A stretch of DNA of 22,635 bases, taken from Pigoraptor chileana. Its lineage: Eukaryota; Opisthokonta; Filasterea. Position numbers and translations under genes: made by a program. The stretch spans positions 1 through 22,635 of the forward strand of contig CALSCR010000180.1 in NCBI GenBank assembly GCA_943704495.1, read 5' to 3'. Of the stretch, positions 1 through 8,604 are shown piece after piece. A model generated the notes under the pieces. It had not been told where the DNA came from. It saw nothing but the letters and a program-made list of their open reading frames with translations, and made no database searches. Positions within the stretch are counted from its first letter, which is position 1, and every line of letters begins with the position of its first letter.

Positions 1-746
1 CCCCCCCTATACTTTTTTTGGCCGATCAAAGAACAAGGCACCCACCATTTTTGCGATTTGCTAATCCGTTCAGGAGATACCAAACCACAAAAGAATCCGT
101 GCGGCGTTCCGATACGAGAGACAAAAACTGCTCTCAAATCAGAAATTATAGACCTACACCCACACAAAGTTCTTGCGTACGCCTTACGACCTCATAAACA
201 TAGAACTCAACACAGCTGTAATCCCAGAGAGCATATGGTCCCAATTGCTCGCACACTCATGCACAAGCGTGAAGGCAATGCTGTGTGAGAGAGTAACACA
301 CACGAAAAGGCGCAAAGATGCACAGAACCGCCTGTCACCCGAATGCCGTCAAGTCCATCGTTCGCGTGTGTGTGGCCCGCGTGTGTCGTGTCGTGTTGTG
401 CTGGGAAGGCGCTTATGGGCGCATCGTGATACACATCCAATAGTCAAGTCAGACACGATGATCCCATCAAATTAGTGCGGTGCTTCACTATGGCCGCCCC
501 TTCCGCACGTGGCATTCACTTTGCCGATATCTCGCTTAATTTACTGAGTGCACTAGCCCTAACTAACCCTAGCCTAACAACTGAACAAAAAACAGAGTGC
601 CGAAAGCCAAAAATGATTTTCAAAGAGGGGGCAAGGCAACTGATTACAAAGAAACGGAAACTTAATCACCACTTTCTGTTACGTTTTGGACAATAAAAAA
701 AGGAGCAGACCCCCCACCCTCCCTCTTTCTTGGCTCGGATCCGACA
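1..746. other. Upstream region of the NCB5OR gene; no gene recognised
   Basis: I see no convincing coding segment here. The open frames are at most about 110 codons, overlap one another on both strands and resemble no family I know. A T-rich, then C/T-rich stretch lies at about 690-735, just before the chosen start codon, and an A-rich patch sits at 691-700. A degenerate CCCTAA-like run lies at 556-577. The stretch probably contains the promoter and 5' leader of the gene that starts at 747. The first bases could also be the end of an upstream gene, but nothing supports that directly. Confidence 0.5.
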
Positions 747-2878
747 ATGTCGGGGCTGAAACCGCCGACGATGTCCTTTCCGGCAGCGGATTCTGCACAG
801 CGCGTTGGCGGGAAACCGCGCGCCAAAGTGGCACTGCAGCCAGGCCGCAGCCTCATGGACTGGGTGAGACTGACGCGCAGCGGCCGCAACCTGACTGGGA
901 TGGAGGGTCCGCCCCGTCGCATCACGCTTGCTGAGCTGCGACGACACAGGTGAGAAGCCTGTTGTTGTGACATTGAATTGAGCTGTTGTTGATGCCATCA
1001 CAAAGGCGTTGTGTATTTATCCGTGTTTTGTCATTACTCGGCATTACTCAGATGGGAGTTCATAAATGAGATAGCATGGCTCCTTATATCGTCTGCTTTG
1101 ATTCCCTGAGATTGGTAGAGCACAAGGCGATGCATGGACCGCACTCCGGGGACGCGTGTATAACATGACGGCGTACGTCGAGTATCACCCGGGCGGTATT
1201 GATGAGTTGATGCGTGGGGCGGGCATTGACTGCACCGACTTATTCAACGAGGTGCACAAGTGGGTGAACGCTGAGAGTATGTTGGAGCGGTGCTTGGTCG
1301 GCTATCTCGTGCCTGACGACGACGATGATGATGGAGCAGATGATTCGTCTGTCGCAATAGTCGGCAAGGCGCAATCGCGTGCGTCATCAGCGACGTCATC
1401 ACGCAGTGAATCGCTCGGGGCATCTTCTTCGTCCATCTCGGTCGCTCTGAAGGCGGAGGGAGTGTTCAAGGAGCCGCTTCCCATTCCGCGACCGGCTGTG
1501 TCGATGCCATCCCACGATTTCTACCAGACTGACACCACGTTGGTTGTGTGTGTCTACGCAAAGAATGTCGACAAGAATGCGGTCTCGTTTTCTGTGGACG
1601 AGCGAACCTGCGTCCTGCAGTTTCCAATGCCGGGATCAAAGCGAGTATTCCACATGCGAATGTCTCTCGCGGCGGACGTCGTGCCCGCCGAGTGCAGCGT
1701 GAACGTATTGGGAACCAAGGTGGAGACCCGCCTTACTAAGACGGCGCCGTCAACGTGGTCATCCATGGGGCAGGTGCTGCGATTGCTACTAAATGAGTCC
1801 CAAGGTATGTGTCCCGCGTTTGATGCTGTTTCTTCTTTCCACGTCTGCAATTTGAGTGCGCTGCTCATTTGTTTGCGCGTGTGGGTTGTGTTCTCTTAAC
1901 AGCAGCCAACAGGACATTAGTAGATGCTCAGTGTTACACAGATGCATTGCTAACCCGTATGTTAGGACAAAAAATTACACCGTGCTCAATTGACATGCAC
2001 GCGCCACTCCATACGCCCTCACAGCCTCCTTCACAAAGGGCTTCCATGCGTACACGCTCGAATCGCGCACGCGTCACACACACGACACGTACATATACCG
2101 CCTCCGACCAAAGGACTCGGCCATGCCCGACATACCTGCGGGCACCCACATGGTCTTTCGTGCCCACGTGGACGGCATCCCCGTTGTCAGACATTACACG
2201 CCGATATCTGTATCCCGTGGCATCCACGCCGACTTTCTGATCAAAACATACGCAACCGGCCGTCTCAGCAGGCACCTTGACGCCCTGCCCGTGGGTGGCG
2301 ACATCGATCTCTCTGGTCCCATGGGAGCAGTTTACGCCGGCGATGTGTCGGAAGTCGACGCCGGCGTCCCCGTCATCCGCAGGGCCCTTCGGGTCGGTGT
2401 TATTGCGGCAGGTACAGGCATTGCCCCTATGGTGCGCATTATTGACGCGCTTCCCGACGCCGCCACGTGCGACATTGTGGTTGCAAACGCAAGCTTCAAG
2501 GACATACTGCTTCGGGAATGGCTATCGAGTGCTGCCGAATTACGGAGGCAAAAGTACGCTGCAGCTGTGGGGGCTGCGAAAGGCGCCGTTGGAGGTGAAT
2601 CTGCCGAGTCCCAACAACAACAGCAACAACAACAACGCAATGCCTTCACGGTGCTGCACGCCCTTGGCCGGTTCAGTGTGGAGGACGTGGGCAGTGATAA
2701 CGTCGAGGGCGATCTGAGACAGTGTCGCGTGGACGCCAAAATAGTGACGGAGAGAATGCCTCCACCCAGTCCAGACACCCTGATTATGGTTTGCGGAACA
2801 TCCTCGTTCACGGCCGACATGGTCCGGATACTTTCCGGGAGTGGGTATGCCGAGGGCATGGTTCATGCGTTTACGTGA
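747..2878 (+). CDS. CYB5R4: Cytochrome b5 - CS domain - cytochrome b5 reductase (NCB5OR/CYB5R4-like), 3 exons
   Basis: Exons are 747-949, 1119-1804 and 2025-2878, with GT-AG introns 950-1118 and 1805-2024. The joined frame is 580 residues. The family passes electrons from NAD(P)H through FAD to a b5 heme and acts in the ER and cytosol in lipid metabolism and redox balance. The N-terminus has the NCB5OR signature LQPGRSLMDW before the b5 fold. The b5 part has HPGG (H91) and a second heme ligand H114 in VHKWVNAESML. An Asp run and a Ser-rich linker (about residues 128-180) lead to a CS/p23-like domain starting at HDFYQTD (about 200-285). The reductase has the FAD motif RHYTPIS (352-358), the GTG loop at 426-428 and a C-terminal CGTSSFT. 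A run of eight Gln (bases 2612-2635) interrupts the NAD lobe. The start at 747 is the first ATG of this frame; M9 (base 771) is an alternative. Intron phases (2 and 1) agree at both junctions. Confidence 0.95.
2612..2635 (+). repeat. CAA/CAG repeat coding for eight glutamines
   Basis: Eight consecutive Gln codons (mostly CAA, one CAG) lie inside the NAD-binding lobe of the NCB5OR-like reductase. The position is probably a surface loop, between the strand ending in ANASFKD and the one starting NAFTVLHAL. Vertebrate homologues, as I remember them, have no Gln run here. Confidence 0.9.
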
Positions 2879-3398
2879 TGTGGGATGGCGTTGAATCTAT
2901 ATGTGTGCGCTTGCATCGTCTCTCGCGAGTGTTGTCCCGTTTTATCTCTACGTTGGGGCCGGTGTTAGCACATGTCTCCTTAAGACACTGGTGTGACTCT
3001 GTCGATGTCATTATAGGTTTGTTGTCCCGAAAGTCTGTGTTTGAAACGCAAACCCGACGATAAACAAACTTGCTTGCTTCTCCCTTCAAAGTGGCCAATG
3101 GATCCCCTTGCCCAGCTATTCTGAAGGTGTCCACCTCAACACCCACAAAGGACACAAGCATATATATAGTAACACAAACATACATACAAAGAAGCCCCCA
3201 AAAAACAGGTTGTTTTTATTATACAACGGCTGGCATTGTATTTGAATTACGCTCAAATTTCGTCGTTTTACCACCAAACCACACCACTAAACAAGTGTCG
3301 CTTCCGTGATTGAGCAGGACCATAGCCAGAAAAGTCAATGCCCCCGCCCACAGTTCTTGGCAACAGCAGAGATAATGTGTGGGCGACAGTCAAACATT
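2879..3398. other. Convergent intergenic region between NCB5OR and SHMT
   Basis: About 520 bases separate the stop codons of two genes that point at each other. It should hold both 3' UTRs. No frame resembles a known protein. A-rich stretches such as that near 3057-3066 could serve plus-strand 3' ends, but no canonical AATAAA is obvious right after the stop. Confidence 0.6.
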
Positions 3399-6300
3399 CT
3401 AGTTTCCAGGCATCTCGAATTTCCGCGCAAACGACTCGACCTCGCCACGGAGTTCAGCAATCTTGGGAATGACGGGCGAGTTGTTGGCAGCAAGCGCATC
3501 CTTGAAGTCCTTCAGCTTGGCGCCTGTAAACAAAAAAATATCGCCGATAATATCAATATGGTGATAAGAAATGGCGGAGACAGGATGTTCAGATTTGATT
3601 GTGGGAAAGGACGAATGCTGCTGTGTCATTGTGTATCAGCATCAAGAGAGATATGAAGAATTCAAGTCAGTGTCTTGGCGCTGCGCCCATGGACTCCACA
3701 CATCAGTGTAATGAGAGAGACAGAGCACCCACCAGTCTCCTTCTTGAGTTCGGCGGTCAGGAGAATGCCACGGTGGATGAAATCAGCAACCTTGTCAAAG
3801 TCGGCTTCCTTGAATCCACGGGACGTAAGTGCGGGAGTGCCTGGGGGAGGGAATTACACACATACACACACACACACACACACACAACAAAGACATCCAA
3901 ACTGTAATTAATAAATGAAGTCCATTCTAGTATGGGCAACATACTACATACAAGAGAGGGACTAAATCAGTGGCTCGCCCATGAATAATAAAAAGCAAGG
4001 AGAGGGAGAGAGTGTGGGATTTAGGTAAGTCACGCCATGTCGTAGGCTCTACAAAGGAGAAATGTAGGATTCAAGTCAGTGTCATAGGCGCTGTGCCCAT
4101 GGACTCCACATCTACAAAAGAGAACGAGAAAGAGTGTATGTGAGTGCGTGGCTGTGATAGCAGATCACGTGACCGGAGCATGACATACCGACACGCAGAC
4201 CGCCTGGGACAATGGCGCTCTTGTCACCCGCAACCGTGTTCTTGTTGACGGTGATGCTGACCTTCTCGAGCACGGCTTCGGCACGCGCACCATCGAGGTT
4301 CTGCGGACACAAGCACGAGCAATGCGACAAGACAACAAGAATCAGACGCGAGTGGCCAGTAATATGAAGTTGGTTATGCACAGGCCTTTGATTTTAGAAT
4401 ACAGTGAACAAAATCCACACAAACAAACAAAAATAACAACGATATGGGCATGCATGCAATGGCTCACCTTTGGCCTGAGGTCGAGAAGTAGGAGATGGTT
4501 GTCCGTGCCACCTGCAATATCGCGTGACAGCACAAGCAGAAAGTACATGAGCAACCAACGTTGCACTTGCACATTGCCGAAGTATTTGTACACACGTACA
4601 CACACACATACACACACACGCACAACCCCACGTCTCCCTGTCGCTTTTGGAATCCGTGGGCACAGATTGATCTAATCCCACATCTCTCTCCCACCCACCT
4701 GACACAAGCGTGTAGCCGGTGTCCATGAGACGCTTCGCAAGCGCCTTGCAGTTGCGGACAACCTGTGCCTGGTACTCCTTGTATGCGGGCGTTGTGGCCT
4801 GTCGCAGAACAGAGAGGGAAAAGGAAAAGGTTGCCACCAACACGGCATCAGGGAATATAAGTGCGTGTGGTCCTCGCCGATAAGGCACGGGAAAGAGTCG
4901 TGCTGAGTCGACACTTCCTCAATCACTCACTCTCTCACACACACATACACACACATACACACACATACACACAGCATACATATATACACATTCAAACAAC
5001 ACAAATACACAATACACAAGGATGAGCGAACATTCGACCTGCTCACCTCACGCATAGCAATGGCAATGGCGGCAATGGCGTTGTTGTGGGGTCCTCCCTG
5101 AAGCGACGGGAAAACGGCAAAGTTGATGCGATCCTCAATATCGTACATGACCTCTGTTGTTGTGATCAGTTGAAAGTGTTGTTGTGACACAAAGGATTGC
5201 GTGATGATATAGTTGGTCAAGGAATTTAACCCAGTTACATAACAAGGTATCAGGAGACACTTCTGTGCGCAACAACAAACGCGGTGACATTGAGGGTGTG
5301 GCAGTTTGCGGATACTCTCGCCCGTCTTTGTTGTCTTGCGAACGCCCCTCCTGAAGAAGATGAGTCCGGCACGCGGACCGCGCAGCGTCTTGTGTGTGGT
5401 GGTCGTTACGACGTCGGAGGTCTCAAAGGGGCTGCAGAAATTGCAGGCAAAATTCCCATCAAAAGAGACAAGCAAAAAAAGTCAATTGGGCTGCCAGAAG
5501 TGATGCTCGATACACATACGTCAAGAAATGCGTTTCAAGCGCGCGATGCAGTGTGTTTACACACAAATTGAGTACTAACCGCATGGCCATTAAGAAGGGA
5601 CGTTTGCCTAAGCAGTTACAGACAATCACTAACAGAGAAAGTGACTGCCAACAATCATTAGAGACAAGATGCATGCACACCAACACTCAAATCTCCAGGA
5701 GATGAGCGATAAATTCAAAAGCGTATGTAAGATATGCCGACGGTATTTCAGAAAGAGGACAGAGGTAAAATGAACCAAATAAGGAGAAAGAAACAGTAAA
5801 CCAAATAAGGGAACATGCGCACCTCGGAATGACACCCGCCGAGACGAGGCCGCTGATGTGTGCCATGTCCGTCATGAGGTACGCTTCGTGCTCGTCGGCA
5901 ATCTTGCGCATGCGGGCATAGTCGATGAGGCGGGGATATGCGCTCGCTCCCTGCGTGACAGTCAACGACAGTTACAAAAAACATCATGCGAGTTGGCGAA
6001 CGACCGAAAAGAGAAGGTATGCAGCACACGCAGTGATATAGAAATACGCGGCCGTGTCAACGCAAGGAATGGCTTGTGTTCATAATTTTGGTACCTGCCC
6101 ACATGTCAGCTTTATTGGCCATCAAACAAGAACAGAAGTGCGATTTCATGCCAGTGATTTTAGGCACCGTGCCCACGGAATGGATATCGTGACAATAAAA
6201 GAGAGGCTTTGGCGTGGGCACTCACGGCGATCAGCATCTTAGGACGGAAGAGGCGGGCATTTCGCTCCAGAGTGTCATAGTCAATGTAGCCGGTCTTCTC

Positions 6301-7554
6301 ATCCAACTGGTATGGCATGGACTCAAAAAAGATGGATGTCGCGCTAATGCGCTTCTTGTTCGTCATGTATCCGTGTGTGAGACTGAGTGGCGGGAGACAA
6401 CGAGAAGTGCATATCAATATGCGAACGTAGCAGTGACTCCAAAAGATGCGTTAGTGTCGGTGGATGTGACCAGTGCTACAACTCTTACACACCACACGCT
6501 GAGAGTAGCTTATCAGCAATAATTGAAGTGAAAGACCTTGTCATAACGCAGAAACACTCACTGGCCACCAGAGGGCAGATCCAGGCCCATTACACGGTCG
6601 TGGGGGTTGAGAAGTCCGGTGTATACGGCGAAGTTCGCAGGCGAGCCAGAGTACGGCTGCACATTAACACCCCACAATTCGGGCGAGAGGCCAAATGCTT
6701 CGAGGGCGCGCTTCTGGCAGAGGCGCTCGCACTCGTCAATATGCTCGTTGCCTCCGTAGTAACTGCGCATAATGTGTGTGTGAGTGCACCCGCGTGAGGT
6801 ATAAGTTGTGTGGGCAAGGCATTTGATCCTCTCGTGTCAAAACAGACACATTACATCACCACACACCGTGCTCCTGGAAGACCCTCAGAGTACTTGTTCG
6901 TCATACACGATCCCAGCGCCTCCATTACGGCCTGGGAGGCCAACCGTCAAGCATTTGCACTTCAGATTAACAAACAGAGTCCAACCTTAAACTAAACCGA
7001 CACATATGGTGCGCGTGCGCGTGTGTTGTCTCGCCAATAAAAGTCGAAAGCAACGCATGCATTTTCAGAGACGCACCTTTGATGTGAAGTTTTCCGAAGC
7101 GATGAGTTCGAGGCCGCGAACCTGGCGATCCTTCTCTTTGTTGATGAGATCAAACATCACCGGGTCCGACTCCTTCAGAGTGGACCGGCCGGAAACCTAC
7201 ACATCAGGGAATTGAAAGAATTGCCGCCAAGATGCCAGTGAGTCGCATGTGGCAACGTAAAGCATGGTTTGCGGGCAAACATGGATAACAGAGCGAAAGA
7301 GAGCGCAGAAGACCCCTTTGAGGCGGCATCGAAGAAAGGGACAGCTCTCACCTGTGACATGGAGCGCACGCATTCCTTCCGCACTGCAATCTGTCGATTG
7401 GGAAATGCATGGATGATCACAAATAGAATACGGAGTCAGAGATCACCAGAAATGCAATATTTGGGCACACAATACGTTCATGGTGAGAGATGATTGAGAA
7501 ACTCACCCTCGCAGCGGGTGCAAGACGGCAAGCATAAAGTCCTGTGCGGAGCAT
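3399..7554 (-). CDS. SHMT: Serine hydroxymethyltransferase, mitochondrial type, 14 exons
   Basis: Exons in transcript order are 7554-7507, 7390-7352, 7196-7077, 6931-6867, 6762-6562, 6382-6226, 5950-5823, 5431-5316, 5153-5047, 4798-4699, 4511-4468, 4300-4189, 3840-3733 and 3523-3399. They sum to 1470 bases (489 residues plus stop) with every junction in phase. The enzyme is PLP-dependent. It converts serine and tetrahydrofolate to glycine and 5,10-methylene-THF. Visible landmarks are [56 protein letters not shown], the PLP-lysine motif [12 protein letters not shown] (K267) and [15 protein letters not shown], ending in [12 protein letters not shown]. The first 16 residues ([16 protein letters not shown]) are Arg-rich, with no acid and with hydrophobic residues between the arginines, like a mitochondrial presequence. 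Exon 2 is only 39 bases. Its acceptor at 7391-7392 was chosen because the next AG, four bases further on, breaks the frame. Confidence 0.97.
3660..3700 (+). repeat. Intronic dyad repeat, copy 1 (SHMT intron 13)
   Basis: This copy opens with ATTCAAGTCAGTGTC and runs through the perfect dyad GGCGCTGCGCC (3677-3687) into CATGGACTCCACA. It closely matches copy 2 at 4069-4110, and the similarity extends into A/G-rich flanks on both sides. It lies wholly within an intron of the minus-strand SHMT gene. Confidence 0.85.
3856..3886. repeat. CA/TG microsatellite in SHMT intron 12
   Basis: A nearly pure CA run on the plus strand. In the SHMT transcript it reads as UG repeats about 15 bases upstream of the 3' splice site of intron 12 (acceptor AG complement at 3841-3842). 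Confidence 0.9.
4069..4110 (+). repeat. Intronic dyad repeat, copy 2 (SHMT intron 12)
   Basis: Shares ATTCAAGTCAGTGTC and CCATGGACTCCACA with copy 1. The central dyad here is GGCGCTGTGCC (4087-4097), in which one pair becomes a G-T (wobble-type) pair. It lies in the neighbouring SHMT intron. Confidence 0.85.
4590..4621. repeat. CA/TG microsatellite in SHMT intron 10
   Basis: An imperfect CA repeat with CGT and CAT interruptions, in the middle of the 187-base intron 10. Confidence 0.85.
4936..4973. repeat. CA/TG microsatellite in SHMT intron 9
   Basis: A CA repeat broken every eight to ten bases by CATA. It is preceded by a CT-rich stretch, within the 248-base intron 9. Confidence 0.85.
6142..6180 (+). 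repeat. Intronic dyad repeat, diverged copy 3 (SHMT intron 6)
   Basis: It aligns with copies 1 and 2 over GATT-CA-G-CAGTG, then AGGC, GTGCCCA and GGA. The dyad is GGCACCGTGCC (6163-6173), again a perfect dyad around one central base, although the fourth pair changed from G-C to A-T. Flanks are more diverged than in the other two copies. Confidence 0.65.
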
Positions 7555-7921
7555 CTTCTCGGTCTGCGTGTTTGAGATGGTGTATGAGAACGCCGACAAT
7601 GTCACCAACTGTTTTGCAATAATAAGGGTGAGAGCTAAACCGCGACAAAAGCCAACTGCATATGAAATCTGTACGACTACTCACATATCCCTTGATTGAA
7701 AGAAAGAGAGAGAGAGGGTTGATCTGCAACAAACCGATTCAGTCTTTTCAAAGCTGCGTCACTTCGTAGGGACAATTAAGCAAGAATAAAATGCGAGATA
7801 TCGCTCTGTATTTTGATTGGCGGAATCTGCAGATACAATTACCTATTTTGGAAATGAATGCCCAATTTGGTCATTTGGGGACACATGTCCGATGCGCCTG
7901 ACTGTGATTGGCTGTCTTATG

Positions 7922-7933
7922 TGTCACGTGACA
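7922..7933. promoter_or_regulatory. E-box palindrome TGTCACGTGACA
   Basis: A perfect 12-base palindrome around CACGTG. Its core GTCACGTGAC is the published optimum for bHLH-type factors such as TFEB/MiT (CLEAR element), and contains the RTCACGTG site of yeast Cbf1. Which factor would bind in this organism is unknown. Confidence 0.55.
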
Positions 7934-8007
7934 GTCCTTTGGGTCCACCAAATTGGCTTATTGGTGGATTTGTGTTGAGTACTAAGCTTTTTACTGCTTG
8001 TTATACT

Positions 8008-8017
8008 GTCACGTGAC
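8008..8017. promoter_or_regulatory. E-box palindrome GTCACGTGAC, second copy
   Basis: An identical 10-base core to the one at 7923-7932, 85 bases away, in the same divergent promoter. Two exact copies this close are more suggestive of function than one. Confidence 0.55.
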
Positions 8018-8101
8018 TCTCCGTTACAAAGGTTACGGGGACAGTCAAACTGATTTCGGAGAAGTAACCCGTGCTGATTGTCACTGCTGCAGTCACCGAC
8101 A

Positions 8102-8135
8102 GACACACACACACACACACACATGTATATATACA
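8102..8135. repeat. CA microsatellite followed by a TA-rich palindrome
   Basis: A CA run (8102-8122) leads straight into TGTATATATACA (8124-8135), a perfect 12-base palindrome of alternating purine and pyrimidine. It may be a TATA-like core for one of the divergent genes, but no start site can be fixed from sequence. Confidence 0.6.
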
Positions 8136-8266
8136 GCAACACCCATATCATACACACTACATACACGCGCACATCTTCCCACATTATATACACAAAGCAG
8201 CATCTTACACTCACTGTGGCACATTCCCTTGATAATTAACAAATCCGACATTTAAAAATAATATTA

Positions 8267-8278
8267 ACGGTTAACCGT
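8267..8278. promoter_or_regulatory. Palindrome ACGGTTAACCGT
   Basis: A perfect 12-base palindrome about 330 bases upstream of the PARP-Deltex start. It sits in TTAACGGTTAACCGT and so contains an AACGG half-site of the type MYB proteins favour. Function is inferred only from symmetry and position. Confidence 0.35.
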
Positions 8279-8604
8279 CCCAAACTGTGGCCAACGTACT
8301 GACCGCTTTACCGGCGCCGACAGCCCGGGCAATGCGGCATCGATTTACAATCACGTTTTACTACTGCTGGTGGGTATTCACCGGCTGACTATTACATTGG
8401 CTATCCATCAGATGCAATTCAGAGAAACCGACAAAGTGCATCGATTCCTTTCCGTCACACTGCCAATGACACTTTGTACTGAGCTTAGGGTGTGATGTCC
8501 GTGCCGCCGCCGCGTAACAACACTTATAATAACGGCTCGAATCCTGCCTGTCTCTTTAAACCGAATCGCAACTCAGAGTTAACAGCCCGGGCCGCTACGC
8601 TACG

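Larger units (their letters stand above)
7555..8604. promoter_or_regulatory. Divergent promoter region between SHMT (-) and PARP-Deltex (+)
   Basis: About 1.05 kb separates the two start codons with no convincing coding sequence. It contains two GTCACGTGAC palindromes, several ATTGG/CCAAT-type pentamers between 7815 and 7975, a CA microsatellite running into an alternating TGTATATATACA, and the palindrome ACGGTTAACCGT at 8267-8278. Genes on both sides read outward, so regulatory sites here could serve either or both. Confidence 0.7.

Noticed and set aside
556-577. Telomere-like CCCTAA/CCTAGCC run
   Set aside because: Only about three imperfect units inside a likely promoter; no array and no chromosome end. 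Plant-style telo-box function is possible but unsupported.
1774-2024. Alternative donor CAG/GTGCTG at 1774 for NCB5OR intron 2
   Set aside because: The GTATGT donor at 1805 joins the acceptor at 2024 in phase and has the better consensus; the 1774 donor would break the frame.
2332-2859. Minus-strand 175-codon frame opposite NCB5OR exon 3
   Set aside because: Shadow of the real exon; its Cys run is the complement of the Gln repeat.
3660-4110. Intronic repeats as box C/D snoRNAs
   Set aside because: On the SHMT strand a CTGA D-box-like motif is present, but a proper C box (RUGAUGA) is missing and the box spacing is too short.
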